From SZUA-35 sp964351995 (GTDB lineage: Bacteria; Actinomycetota; Acidimicrobiia; Acidimicrobiales; SZUA-35), in NCBI GenBank assembly GCA_964351995.1, contig CAYGQE010000011.1, positions 62,001-126,000 on the forward strand: 64,000 nt of DNA, written 5' to 3'. Shown here in pieces: positions 1 through 8,542 of this stretch (position 1 is its first letter; each line of letters starts with the position of its first letter). Made by a program: the position numbers and the translations under genes. Under the pieces are notes generated by a model. It was not told where the DNA came from. It searched no databases and saw only the letters and a program-made list of their open reading frames with translations.

Positions 1-141
1 ATTTTGGTCGATCATCGCCATGTCGGGCTGCTCGATGCCCTCGTTGGCAGCTTCGAGGCTGCCGGCGTTGTTCCCCAGGCTTCGGATGGCACCGATCGAG
101 ACGAGGGCGATCAAGGCGATGATCAGGCCCGCTTCTGCCAT
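1..141 (-). CDS. Flp-like type IVb pilin, partial (3' end outside window)
   Basis: The 47 visible codons start at an ATG preceded by an AGAGGGG ribosome binding site and run off the left edge. The product begins MAEAGLIIALIALVSIGAIRS: a very short leader, then a Glu five residues before a strongly hydrophobic helix. That matches the N-terminal half of small Flp/Tad pilins (usually 50-70 residues, motif G-x-x-x-x-EYGLI). Flp pilins are cleaved by a TadV-type peptidase and polymerised by the Tad machinery for adhesion. No Tad gene is visible in the window. The conserved Tyr after Glu is replaced by Ala, so it could be a pilin-like peptide of other function. The family call is an inference from the hydrophobic pattern. 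Confidence 0.55.
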   Translation of the reverse strand, partial: MAEAGLIIALIALVSIGAIRSLGNNAGSLEAANEGIEQPDMAMIDQN

Positions 142-447
142 GGTTGCACCCCTCTGGGCGTGCGGCGGCGTTGGTCGTTCATTCATGTTCTGGATTCTCG
201 GGCCGAGGGGGCAGCAGCTTGAGCCGGGAAGTCCGACGGGCCGACAAGAAGAGCCGCTTGGCCCACCCCGGAGGGGTGAAACGATGGATGACGGCAGGCC
301 GTTGACACCGGGTTTGAGTCGTGATCGCCCAAGGGCGGCGCCACCACAGTCGACAGCGCTTTGGGCTATCATCGAGCTTCATGTCGTCAGGCGTGGGCTC
401 GGCCCACGCCTTTTGTTTGTCCCCGAGTGTCAGCCGAGGAGGTGCCA
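142..447. other. Intergenic region between the divergent Flp-like gene and rimP
   Basis: No credible gene was found in this 306-base gap. It holds the promoters of two divergent units. A short perfect inverted repeat CACCCC-GGA-GGGGTG lies at 264-278, in the presumed 5' leader of the pilin-like gene. A TATCAT hexamer at 367-372 is a possible -10 element for the rimP operon, although no good -35 lies at the correct distance. The strong hairpin at 390-410 is listed separately. Confidence 0.5.
390..416 (+). promoter_or_regulatory. rimP leader hairpin (terminator/attenuator-like)
   Basis: A perfect 9-bp stem (GGCGTGGGC, loop TCG, GCCCACGCC at 390-410) is followed directly by TTTTGTTTGT, giving the form of an intrinsic terminator. 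It lies only about 35 bases before the rimP ATG. Terminator-like stems before rimP occur in many bacteria and may attenuate the nusA operon, so it could be an autoregulatory leader or the end of an upstream transcript. Confidence 0.7.
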
Positions 448-1089
448 ATGTCCATCGAAGCAACCGTCACCGAATTGCTCGAGCCTGTCGTTGCCACGCT
501 CGATGTCGAGATTCTCGATATCGAATGGAACGGAAACTCCTTGCGCGTTGTCGTTGACCGCACCTGGGGTCCCGACGAGATCATCGACAAGACCAACGGG
601 ATCACCACCCAACAACTGGCCGACGTCAACCGCTTGGTCGGGCCGATCCTCGACCAGCACGATCCCGTGCCCGGCCGGTACACACTCGAGGTTTCGAGCC
701 CGGGTGTCGAGCGCAAGTTGACCAAGCTCGAGCACTATCGACGTGCGGTGGGCGAGCAGGTCGTGGTCAAGATGATGCCAAAGCTCGAGCCTCGGCGGGT
801 CAAGGGCGAACTCCTCTCGCTCGATGAAGCTGCTGGCTCCATCGACGTCGTCGGTGACGAGATCGATGGTATCGACCAGGCGAATCCCGAAACGATCACG
901 ATCGACATTGCATCTGTGCAAAAGGCACGCACCAGCTTCGACTGGGGCCCCACCCCGAAACCCGGTGGCCCCAAAGCTGGCGCAAAGAAAAAGTCTGGTT
1001 CGACGACTGCATCATCCAAAAACGCAGCCGAGAACAAGAAGCAAGCCCCGAACGAAAAATTGAACAGACCAGAAGAGGATCCATCATGA
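448..1089 (+). CDS. rimP: Ribosome maturation factor RimP
   Basis: RimP (213 residues) binds the 30S subunit and is needed for its maturation. The N-terminal alpha/beta domain is recognised by the stretch around residues 15-35 (VATLDVEILDIEWNG) and the family signature VSSPGVERKLTKLEHYRRAVG near residues 82-102. The SH3-like C-terminal domain follows. A Lys/Ala/Ser-rich tail of about 45 residues exceeds the usual 150-170 residue length. The ATG at 448 follows CCGAGGAGGTG, a strong ribosome site, and was preferred over an in-frame start at 361. It is first in the operon and its stop overlaps the nusA start (ATGA), implying coupled translation. Confidence 0.95.
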   Translation: MSIEATVTELLEPVVATLDVEILDIEWNGNSLRVVVDRTWGPDEIIDKTNGITTQQLADVNRLVGPILDQHDPVPGRYTLEVSSPGVERKLTKLEHYRRAVGEQVVVKMMPKLEPRRVKGELLSLDEAAGSIDVVGDEIDGIDQANPETITIDIASVQKARTSFDWGPTPKPGGPKAGAKKKSGSTTASSKNAAENKKQAPNEKLNRPEEDPS

Positions 1090-2423
1090 GCAACGAGATG
1101 ACAGACGCCCTGGCCGCACTGGCCGAGGACAAGGGAATCTCCATCGAGAAGCTGTACGGCATTCTGGCCAACGCTCTCGAGTCCGCCTACAAGCGCACGG
1201 CTGGATCCTTCGAGTACGCCTGGGTCACGATCGACCCCTCCTCTTTCGAGATTCGCGTGTACGCCCAGGAACTCGACGAAGACGGCGAACCGGTCGGTGA
1301 AGAGATGGACGTCACGCCGGACAACTTCGGTCGCATCGCTGCGCAAACCACGAAGCAAGTCCTCATGCAGGGCATTCGTGAAGAAGAGCGCGAGATGAAG
1401 TACGAGGAGTACGCGGGCCGTGAGGGTGACATCGTCACCGGCATCGTTCAGCAAACCGACTCCCGCTACACGCTCCTCGATCTCGGTCGAGTCGAAGCGC
1501 TTCTGCCCCAGGCCGAACAGGTCTCGACTGGCCCTCGTCCCGAGAACGGCGCCCGGTACAAGGCCTACATCGTCGAGGTCCGCAAGACCGCCAAGGGTCC
1601 CCAGATCGTCGTCAGCCGCACGCACCCTGGTCTGGTGAAGCGTCTCTTCGAACTCGAAGTTCCCGAGATCGCTGACGGCATCGTCGAAATGAAGGCATGT
1701 GCCCGTGAGCCCGGCCATCGCACCAAGATCGCCGTTTCATCCAACGACCAAAACGTCGACCCAGTCGGCGCCTGCGTTGGCGCCCGCGGCTCGCGCGTCC
1801 GCATGGTCGTCAACGAACTCAACGGCGAGAAAGTCGACATCATCCCGTACAGCGAAGACCCGTATGAGTTCGTGGCCAAGGCCCTCTCGCCAGCTAAGGT
1901 GCGCGAGGTTCGCATCTACGAAGAGACCGGCACGGCTGAAGTCATCGTCCCGGACTTCCAGCTCTCCCTTGCCATCGGCAAGGAAGGTCAGAACGCTCGC
2001 TTGGCCCACCGGCTCACTGGTTGGCGTATCGACATCAAGAGCGAGACCCAGCTCGAAGAAGAGGCGCTCGGCATCGAGCAGTACGACAACGAGGACTGGG
2101 CTGATGGCGAGTGGATCGTCGACGCCGAGACCGGTGAGCAGAAGTGGCAGCCGGCTGACGGCAGCGAAGCAATGACCGCTGAACAGTGGACCGCTGCTGG
2201 TGAGATGATCGACGTGGAGGAAGCCGAAGCGGCGATCGAAGAAGCCGCTGATGCCGAGGCCGATACTGACGAGGCCGATACTGACGAGGCCGCTGGCGAA
2301 GAAGCCGCTGGTGCCGAGGCCGATACTGACGAGGCTGCTGGCGAAGAAGCCGCTGGTGCCGAGGCCGATACTGACGAGGCTGCTGGTGCCGGCGACGACG
2401 CTCCCGGTGACGAAGAAGAGTGA
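1086..2423 (+). CDS. nusA: Transcription termination/antitermination factor NusA
   Basis: NusA binds RNA polymerase and modulates pausing, termination and antitermination. The order is an N-terminal polymerase-binding domain, an S1 domain (about residues 110-180, EGDIVTGIVQQTDSRYTLLDLG), then KH1 and KH2 (GACVGARGSRVRMVVNELNGEK and LAIGKEGQNARLAHRLTGW). A tail of about 100 residues is very acidic and ends in a 15-residue repeat (see 2253-2391). Actinobacterial NusA proteins often stop soon after KH2, so this tail is an elaboration. It overlaps rimP upstream and ylxR downstream. Confidence 0.96.
   Translation: MSNEMTDALAALAEDKGISIEKLYGILANALESAYKRTAGSFEYAWVTIDPSSFEIRVYAQELDEDGEPVGEEMDVTPDNFGRIAAQTTKQVLMQGIREEEREMKYEEYAGREGDIVTGIVQQTDSRYTLLDLGRVEALLPQAEQVSTGPRPENGARYKAYIVEVRKTAKGPQIVVSRTHPGLVKRLFELEVPEIADGIVEMKACAREPGHRTKIAVSSNDQNVDPVGACVGARGSRVRMVVNELNGEKVDIIPYSEDPYEFVAKALSPAKVREVRIYEETGTAEVIVPDFQLSLAIGKEGQNARLAHRLTGWRIDIKSETQLEEEALGIEQYDNEDWADGEWIVDAETGEQKWQPADGSEAMTAEQWTAAGEMIDVEEAEAAIEEAADAEADTDEADTDEAAGEEAAGAEADTDEAAGEEAAGAEADTDEAAGAGDDAPGDEEE
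2253..2391 (+). repeat. 45-bp tandem repeat encoding the acidic NusA tail
   Basis: A 45-base unit begins with GCCGAGGCCGATACTGACGA at 2313 and again at 2358, with a related variant starting at 2253 that carries an extra ADTDE block. In the nusA frame it encodes A-E-A-D-T-D-E-A-A-G-E-E-A-A-G. Copies are nearly identical at nucleotide level, which suggests recent slippage or unequal exchange and possible length variation between strains. Confidence 0.9.
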
Positions 2424-2694
2424 GCCAATCCGTACCTGCGTGGGCTGTCGGCAACGGCGCCCCGCGCAGGTGCTGATGCGGGTACGCCTGCACGATGCGT
2501 CACTTGTCAGCGACGACGTCGAGGTCTTTGTCACCGCAGGCGGGCGAGGGGCCTGGCTGTGTCGCGACACCGTCGCAACGTGTCTCATGAGCGCGGCGAA
2601 CTCTCGCGGATTTGATCGGGCCTTTCGACGTCGGATCCCACCGAGTGCGGTCGACGCCCTCGTTGCTCGCTACGCAACCAACGAGGGCGACTGA
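2407..2694 (+). CDS. ylxR: YlxR-family (DUF448) protein
   Basis: This 95-residue basic protein has the YlxR signature RTCVGCRQRRPAQVLMRVRL near its N-terminus and the later GGRGAWLCRDTVATCL block. In the family these form a compact RNA-binding-like fold, encoded almost always between nusA and infB. The precise role is debated; nucleoid association and RNase P modulation have been proposed in Firmicutes. The GTG at 2407 gives the usual N-terminus (TKKSEPIRTC) and overlaps nusA by 17 bases. An earlier in-frame start at 2251 would only translate the nusA repeat out of frame and was rejected. Confidence 0.88.
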   Translation: MTKKSEPIRTCVGCRQRRPAQVLMRVRLHDASLVSDDVEVFVTAGGRGAWLCRDTVATCLMSAANSRGFDRAFRRRIPPSAVDALVARYATNEGD

Positions 2695-2835
2695 GCGGCA
2701 ACGCACGTCACCTCTTGTTGGCGGAGGACGCCTCGGCAATCGGCGCTAGCATCGTCTCGGCTCGCACCAGCATCGTCGCTCAACGCGTCTTGCTTCGTGC
2801 CCGAGCCTTCCGCCGAACCCAAGGGTGAGTCATTC

Positions 2836-5655
2836 GTGCCAGCAAAAGTCCGTGTCTATGAGCTCGCAAGAGAAATGGGGATGTCCAATCAGGAGATCCT
2901 CGATCTTTGCGATGCTCTCGGCATCGGGGTGAAGAGTCACTCCTCAAGCATCGTTGAGCCCCAGGCCGACCGTCTGCGGCGTAAAGCCGAGCGCGAAGGC
3001 CTGATCCGCGAGCCAGAACCCGAGCCAGAACCCGAGCCCGAGCCAGTCGCTGAAGTGCCCAAGCCGGCACCGAAGCCAAAGCCCGAGCCGGCTCCGGCGC
3101 CTGCTGCGCCTCCCACTCCCGTCGTAGAGGAGTCGGCGGTCAAGGCCGCTCCTGCGGCGCCCGCTCCCGCAACGGCAGCTCCTGTCGAAGCGCCGGCGCC
3201 GAAGCCCAAGCCCCCGTCCAACCCCGCCCCGATGCCGAAAGCGCCCCCAGGGGCTCCGTCACGCGTGGTGTCGACCAAGCCGAAGCGCCCACCAGCGCCG
3301 ACGCCTCCTGCGGTGCTCGTTCCACCGGCTCCAAAGCCTGTGCCGAGGCCAGCACCTGCGCCCGCACCTGAAGCGCCCGCACCAGCCGCAGCTGAAGCCC
3401 CGAAGGCTGCTCCGGTTGCAAAGGCGGCCCCGCCGGCCAAACCAGACCCTTCTGCACCGCCGACGCCCCCGCGCACACCCGGTGGCAAGCCGATTCCTCC
3501 GCCTCCCGGGCCGCCCCGTACCTCGAGTGGTAAGCCCATTCCTCCGCCTCCCGGCGGTGGGCGTCCTGGTGCTCCGCCTGCTCGCTCCGGTGCCGGTGGC
3601 TACCGCGGTGGCGGTGGTGCTCCTCGTCCAGGTGGCGGCGGTGGTGCTGCTCCACGTCCCGGTGGCGGTCCCGGTGGTGGCCCCGGTGGCGGTTTTGCTG
3701 GTCGTCCAGGTGGCGGCAGCGGCCCCGGTGGGCGTCCCGGTGGTCCTCCCGGTCGCGGCGGACCTCGTCAGCGTCCACGTCGCAAGTCACGTCGTCGTCG
3801 CAATCAGGACGACCTGCAGCCAATGTCGATCCCGAGCTACACCAGCGAGGACGCACCCGTCCCCGATGGTGTCATCGTGGTCGAGCGAGCATCGAGCGCA
3901 CAAGAGCTCGGTCCCAAGCTGAACCGTACCGCCGCTGACGTCGTGCGTTTCCTGCTCACCAACGGTGAAATGGTCACCGGCACCCAGTCACTCAGCGACG
4001 AGATGATCAATCTCTTCGCCGAAGACGTTGGTGCTGAGATCCGTCTCGTCAACCCCGGTGAGGAACAAGAAGTCGAGCTTCTCAAGATGCTCAACTTCGA
4101 CGACGACGATGATGACGAGAACGAAGATGATTGGCCGGTTCGCCCGCCGGTCATCACGGTCATGGGTCACGTCGACCACGGCAAGACCCTGCTCCTCGAC
4201 CGCATTCGCTCGGCGAACGTGATCGAAGGCGAAGCTGGCGGTATCACCCAGCACATCGGTGCCTACCAGATCATGAAGGATGGCAAGAGCCTCACCTTCA
4301 TCGATACTCCCGGTCACGAGGCGTTCACCGCCATGCGTGCTCGTGGTGCCGAAGCCACCGACATCGTCATCTTGGTTGTCGCAGCCGACGACGGCGTCAT
4401 GCCGCAGACCCTCGAAGCGCTGGATCACGCCCGTGCCGCTGAAGTGCCCATCATCGTGGCCGTCAACAAGATGGACCGCGAAGGCGCTGACCTCGATCGA
4501 GTGATGTCCCAACTCGCCGAGCGTGGGCTCATCCCCGAACCGTGGGGTGGCGACACGATGTACATGCCGCTGTCGGCCATGACTGGCGAGGGCATCGAAG
4601 AACTCATCGACAACCTCAACATCGTGGCCGAGGTCGAAGATCTCCGGGCGCCATGGGATGGTCGTGCCTCTGGCTCGATCCTCGAAGCCCACCTCGACAT
4701 CGGACGCGGCCCGGTTGCCACGGTTCTGGTCGAGCGAGGCACCCTACGGGTCGGCGATCCCCTTGTCAGCGGCGCTGCGTGGGGCCGTGTTCGTGCGCTC
4801 ATCAACGATCGTGGCGAGAACGTCAACGAGGCAGGCCCGTCTACACCGGTGCAGGTCCTTGGCCTCAGCGATGTGGCCGAAGCTGGCAACGAGTTCACCA
4901 TTGCGCCGTCGGAGAAGGTGGCCAACAAGGTCGCCGACACTCGGGAACACTGGCAACGTTTGGCCAGCCTCGGTCGTGATGCCTCCGCAACCAGCGGTGG
5001 TGCCAAGCTCGAGGACATCTTCCAGCAGATCCAGTCCGGTGAAACCGCCACACTGAATCTCATCGTGAAGGCAGACGTGAACGGTTCGCTCGAAGCGGTC
5101 ACCGATTCACTGCGCAAGTTGGAACGCCCCGAGGTGAAGCTCTCCTTCGTCTCTCGTGGCGTTGGTGGTATCACCGAGAACGACGTCCTTCTCGCTGCCA
5201 CATCGAATGCGACGATTCTTGGCTTCAACGTCCGTCCTGATCGCAAGGCCCGAGAAGTGGCCGACACCGAACAGGTCGAGATCCGTAACTACGAGATCAT
5301 CTACAAGCTGCTCGAGGACATCGAGAACGCCATGCTCGGCCTTCTCGCCCCCGAGTACGAAGAAGTGGTCACCGGCGAGGCCGAGGTTCGGGAAGTCTTC
5401 AAGATTCCGAAGGTCGGCGGCATTGCCGGCTGCATGGTGCTCAACGGCACCATCACCCGTGGCTCCAAGGTTCGTTTCCTCCGCGAGGGAACGATCATCT
5501 GGAAGGGTGCAGTCAACACGCTCAAACGCTTCAAGGAAGATGCTCGCGAAGTGCAAGCCGGCTTCGAATGCGGTATCGGCCTCACCGACTTCCAGGACCT
5601 CAAAGAAGGCGACACCATCGAGACCTACGAAGACCGGGAACTTCCCCGAGTCTGA
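2836..5655 (+). CDS. infB: Translation initiation factor IF-2
   Basis: IF-2 is the GTPase that brings fMet-tRNA to the 30S subunit and promotes subunit joining. The 939-residue product has an IF2_N domain at about 1-50 (KVRVYELAREMGMSNQEILD). A Pro/Ala/Lys-rich then Gly/Arg-rich linker follows to about residue 330, then a second IF2_N-like helical block. The G domain from about residue 435 has G1 GHVDHGKT, G3 DTPGHE and G4 NKMD, and domains II-IV follow. The GTG at 2836 was chosen because AAGGGTGAG lies about seven bases upstream; an in-frame GTG at 2797 lacks a ribosome site. About 140 bases separate it from ylxR. Confidence 0.96.
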   Translation: MPAKVRVYELAREMGMSNQEILDLCDALGIGVKSHSSSIVEPQADRLRRKAEREGLIREPEPEPEPEPEPVAEVPKPAPKPKPEPAPAPAAPPTPVVEESAVKAAPAAPAPATAAPVEAPAPKPKPPSNPAPMPKAPPGAPSRVVSTKPKRPPAPTPPAVLVPPAPKPVPRPAPAPAPEAPAPAAAEAPKAAPVAKAAPPAKPDPSAPPTPPRTPGGKPIPPPPGPPRTSSGKPIPPPPGGGRPGAPPARSGAGGYRGGGGAPRPGGGGGAAPRPGGGPGGGPGGGFAGRPGGGSGPGGRPGGPPGRGGPRQRPRRKSRRRRNQDDLQPMSIPSYTSEDAPVPDGVIVVERASSAQELGPKLNRTAADVVRFLLTNGEMVTGTQSLSDEMINLFAEDVGAEIRLVNPGEEQEVELLKMLNFDDDDDDENEDDWPVRPPVITVMGHVDHGKTLLLDRIRSANVIEGEAGGITQHIGAYQIMKDGKSLTFIDTPGHEAFTAMRARGAEATDIVILVVAADDGVMPQTLEALDHARAAEVPIIVAVNKMDREGADLDRVMSQLAERGLIPEPWGGDTMYMPLSAMTGEGIEELIDNLNIVAEVEDLRAPWDGRASGSILEAHLDIGRGPVATVLVERGTLRVGDPLVSGAAWGRVRALINDRGENVNEAGPSTPVQVLGLSDVAEAGNEFTIAPSEKVANKVADTREHWQRLASLGRDASATSGGAKLEDIFQQIQSGETATLNLIVKADVNGSLEAVTDSLRKLERPEVKLSFVSRGVGGITENDVLLAATSNATILGFNVRPDRKAREVADTEQVEIRNYEIIYKLLEDIENAMLGLLAPEYEEVVTGEAEVREVFKIPKVGGIAGCMVLNGTITRGSKVRFLREGTIIWKGAVNTLKRFKEDAREVQAGFECGIGLTDFQDLKEGDTIETYEDRELPRV

Positions 5656-5715
5656 GTTGCTCGTTCTGTTTGATCTCGACTGTTCGCTCGGGCTCGTGCA
5701 TGAGCCATTCGAGAG

Positions 5716-6015
5716 ATGAGCGCTGAACACGCCGTCGAAGTTTTGATCCTCGAGATCGAACTCCACCTGCCGCTGGCCTCCAATCTGAAGGCCAAGCGGT
5801 CGGTGGTGCTTTCGATTGTTCGAACGCTCGATGGATGGAAGGGCGTTGCTGCCGCTGAGGTTGGGTATCTCGACAAGTGGCAACGATCCCTGATCGGCGT
5901 GTCGATCGTCGGAGGTAGCGTGTCGCACCTCGAACAGGTGGCGGAGTCGGTCGAGCGACACCTGTGGTCGGTCCCGAACGCCGACGTACTCTCGATCGAA
6001 CAACGCTGGGGATGA
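5716..6015 (+). CDS. ylxP: YlxP-like DUF503 protein
   Basis: A 99-residue protein with the DUF503 pattern: a beta strand, then LKAKRSVVLSIVRTLDGWKG, then VAAAEVGYLDKWQRSLIGVSIVGGS and a C-terminal helix-strand (VERHLWSVPNADVLSIEQRW). DUF503 proteins are small ferredoxin-fold proteins found nearly always between infB and rbfA; the B. subtilis homologue YlxP is of uncertain function, and a ribosome-related role is inferred from context. It starts at an ATG after GAGAG, 60 bases after infB, and ends a few bases before rbfA. Confidence 0.85.
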   Translation: MSAEHAVEVLILEIELHLPLASNLKAKRSVVLSIVRTLDGWKGVAAAEVGYLDKWQRSLIGVSIVGGSVSHLEQVAESVERHLWSVPNADVLSIEQRWG

Positions 6016-6019
6016 ATTG

Positions 6020-6517
6020 ATGGCAAAGCGACAGGGCAAGAGCGGCAAGGGAAACAGTAGTCGCAACACTGGCCGGCAACGTCAGACCGGGTCGCGCCAC
6101 TACCCGCGCACCGCTCGGCTGAACGCTCTACTCACCGAGATCATCGCCGACCACTTCGAGCGGGTCGACCACGACGACCTCGGCTTCGTCACCATCACTG
6201 GTGTCGAGGTCGATGCCGATCTCAATGTCTGCCAGGTGTTCGTGTCGACGCTGGCCGAGCCAGATCCAGAACAAGATGACATCGTGATCGATGCGCTCAC
6301 CAGCGAACGCAAGTCGGTCCAGCGAGCGATTGCTTCCCAGGCCAAGCTCCGCAAGACACCCGAAGTGGTGTTCGCTTTCGACCCCGCCGTGCGAGCGGGG
6401 GCGAAGATCGACTCGATCCTCGCCACGCTCGACATCGTCCACGACGAGCCTGAGGTCCAAGGCTCTGGTTTGCAAGAGGCTGGTTCCGAAGAGACCGGTA
6501 CCGAGAGCGCCGATTGA
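6020..6517 (+). CDS. rbfA: Ribosome-binding factor A
   Basis: RbfA (165 residues) is a KH-like factor that helps mature the 5' end of 16S rRNA and acts in cold adaptation. The family blocks are RLNALLTEIIADHFERVDHD, then FVTITGVEVDADLNVCQVFVS, and the late TPEVVFAFDPAVRAGAKIDSIL. The N-terminus is extended and basic (about 25 residues rich in Lys/Arg/Gly). Its C-terminus adds about 20 residues. ATG at 6020 was chosen over an adjoining TTG at 6017. The stop overlaps the truB start as TGATG. Confidence 0.93.
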   Translation: MAKRQGKSGKGNSSRNTGRQRQTGSRHYPRTARLNALLTEIIADHFERVDHDDLGFVTITGVEVDADLNVCQVFVSTLAEPDPEQDDIVIDALTSERKSVQRAIASQAKLRKTPEVVFAFDPAVRAGAKIDSILATLDIVHDEPEVQGSGLQEAGSEETGTESAD

Positions 6518-7383
6518 TGGGTCGTCGCAACAAAAATGACAGCGGCGCCACCGGTTGTGTCGTGGTCGACAAGCCCACCGGCGTCACCAGTCACGATGTG
6601 GTCGACATGCTGCGTCGCTCGCTCGGCACTCGCAAGGTCGGCCACGCCGGCACGCTCGATCCCGATGCCACCGGGGTCTTGGTGCTCGGCATCGGCAAGG
6701 GAACGAAACTGCTCCAGTTCGTCACCGGTGCGGACAAGACCTACACCGGCGAGATCGTCTTCGGCACCGCGACGTCGACGCTCGACGCGGCTGGCGAAGT
6801 CACCGGCACATGGGACATGACCCCGACGCCGGAAGATGTTGCGGCTGCCGCGGCAGCGTTGACCGGTGACATCGAGCAGATCCCGCCGATGGTGTCGGCG
6901 GTACGAATCGAAGGCAAGCGTCTCCACGAGCTGGCCAGGGAAGGCATCGAAGTCGACCGACCAGCACGGCCCGTCACGGTGCACCGCTACGAGACAGCGC
7001 CAACGGATGATCCGCTGGTCTACACGCTGGATGTGCACTGCTCGTCAGGTACCTACATCCGATCGCTTGCAGCCGACGTCGGTACGGCGCTTGGTGGGGG
7101 TGCGCATCTTCGTAACCTGCGTCGTCCCTCAGTTGGTTTGTTCACCATCGACGAGGCGAGCTCGATCGAATCTCCCAGCGTGATGCCGTTGACGGACATG
7201 TTGCGAGGCATGCCGCGCCTCGACGTCGACGCAACCGTCGCCGACCGGGTGAGAGTTGGTCAGGCGCTTGGCCAGTCGAGCGGGACCGGGCAGTTCGCGA
7301 TCGTCGGACCTGGCGACGAACTGCTGGCGGTCTATGAGATCCGTGAAGGCGTGATGGTGCCAGCGAAGGTACTCGTCGGCTGA
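6517..7383 (+). CDS. truB: tRNA pseudouridine-55 synthase TruB
   Basis: TruB converts U55 of the tRNA T-loop to pseudouridine. The 288-residue protein has VVDKPTGVTSHDVV near the N-terminus and the catalytic block GHAGTLDPDATGVLVLGIGKGTK, with Asp at about residue 48. It also has YTGEIVFGTATSTLDAAGE and the later CSSGTYIRSLAADVG motif. A short PUA-like C-terminal segment follows. It is the last gene of the rimP operon. In many bacteria ribF follows directly; here four minus-strand signalling genes intervene and ribF lies 4.4 kb away. Confidence 0.96.
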   Translation: MGRRNKNDSGATGCVVVDKPTGVTSHDVVDMLRRSLGTRKVGHAGTLDPDATGVLVLGIGKGTKLLQFVTGADKTYTGEIVFGTATSTLDAAGEVTGTWDMTPTPEDVAAAAAALTGDIEQIPPMVSAVRIEGKRLHELAREGIEVDRPARPVTVHRYETAPTDDPLVYTLDVHCSSGTYIRSLAADVGTALGGGAHLRNLRRPSVGLFTIDEASSIESPSVMPLTDMLRGMPRLDVDATVADRVRVGQALGQSSGTGQFAIVGPGDELLAVYEIREGVMVPAKVLVG

Positions 7384-7402
7384 ACATCGATTGCTTCTTG
7401 GT

Positions 7403-8542
7403 CTATTTCGACGGCCTGTCCACGGCATCGCCCAGTGTTGGGTCAACGGTGACAAAGGGCGGCTCGGGCTTGGCGATGGCGAAGCCTTGGATCAGATCAC
7501 ATCCCAAGCCGCGGAGGTGCTCGATCTCGGCCGGATCCTCGAGACCCTCGGCAAGGGTGAGCGAGCCCAGTTGCCGACACACGACGATCATCGCAGAGAC
7601 CAACGCACTTTGTGTTGGACGGCGATGAATCGATCGGACGAGTTCCATGTCGAACTTGACAATGTCAGGTTGCATCGTGGCGAGGCTGGTGAGGCCTGCG
7701 TAGCCAGCGCCGAGGTCGTCCAGCGCCAGGCGGTAGCCGAGGCTGCGCAGTTCGTCGAGCCGCCGATCGACGTCATCGATCAGTGAGAGGGGGGCTCGCT
7801 CAGTGACTTCGAGCACGACACGATCTCGGAAGGGCATGAGTGCGTCTGTCTGCTGGAGGAGCGCTGCGTCTTCGAGTGACTCAGGAAGGATGTTGACGAA
7901 CATGCTGATGCCGGCGGGAAGCGAAGGCATGTCTGCCGCAACGAGCTGGCGAACCTTCCGGTCGAGTTCGAAGCGGCGATTGAGCTGTGTTGCCGCCTGG
8001 ATGAGACTCACCGGCGTCGGGTGGGTCGAATGGTCGACGCGGAGCAGGGCCTCGTAGCCAAAGAGCCGATGCGTGTCGGTGGTGACGATGGGCTGGTACA
8101 CCATGCGGCAACCGCCAATCGCCTCATCGAATGCCTTGGTCTGTTCGGGTGTGGTTGACGGTCCGTTCGCCGTTTCGGCATGAGCAAGCGCCGTGTGCAG
8201 GGCCTCTGCGAGGACGTCGGCGGAGCACGGCTTGAGCAGGTAGCGATGAATCTCTGCGTCGTTGATGGCCGCGACGGTTGCTTCCACCGATGCCTCACCG
8301 GTGAGGATGATGCGACGGACCTCTGGGTGTGACCGTCGCACTCGCGTGAGGAACTCTGAGCCGGACATGCGCGGCATGCGTTCGTCTGACACGACGATGT
8401 CCACGTTGCGCTCGCTCAGAATCGTCAGCCCTTCGTGGGCGGAGTTGGCGGTGAGAATCTCGAACGGCTCCCGCCGCAGGGCCACTCGCATCGAACGGGT
8501 GACGTTGGGGTCGTCGTCGACCAACAACACGGTGTGGCTCAT
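7403..8542 (-). CDS. Response regulator with EAL domain (putative c-di-GMP phosphodiesterase)
   Basis: The product (379 residues) has a receiver domain at about 1-120 (VLLVDDDPNV acid pocket, phospho-Asp in VVSDERMP, conserved Lys in LKPC), then an EAL domain. The EAL signature reads GYEALLRVD. The metal and catalytic residues appear intact: Asn in FVNILPE, Glu in LEVTERA, two Asp in LALDDLGAGYAGL, Lys in VKFDME, Glu in EGLED and the QGF stretch. An active phosphodiesterase cutting c-di-GMP to pGpG is therefore likely. ATG at 8542 overlaps the end of the HDOD gene by four bases. It is last in the minus-strand H-NOX operon, which suggests control by that kinase. Confidence 0.9.
   Translation of the reverse strand: MSHTVLLVDDDPNVTRSMRVALRREPFEILTANSAHEGLTILSERNVDIVVSDERMPRMSGSEFLTRVRRSHPEVRRIILTGEASVEATVAAINDAEIHRYLLKPCSADVLAEALHTALAHAETANGPSTTPEQTKAFDEAIGGCRMVYQPIVTTDTHRLFGYEALLRVDHSTHPTPVSLIQAATQLNRRFELDRKVRQLVAADMPSLPAGISMFVNILPESLEDAALLQQTDALMPFRDRVVLEVTERAPLSLIDDVDRRLDELRSLGYRLALDDLGAGYAGLTSLATMQPDIVKFDMELVRSIHRRPTQSALVSAMIVVCRQLGSLTLAEGLEDPAEIEHLRGLGCDLIQGFAIAKPEPPFVTVDPTLGDAVDRPSK

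Noticed and set aside
142..390. A c-di-GMP or other riboswitch in the leader of the pilin-like gene
   Set aside because: Only a 6-bp palindrome is evident. I could not match conserved core bases of the GEMM or other riboswitch classes by eye.
735..1718. A 327-codon minus-strand frame opposite rimP and nusA
   Set aside because: It is antisense to two well-defined genes of the operon and its composition is that of a shadow frame.
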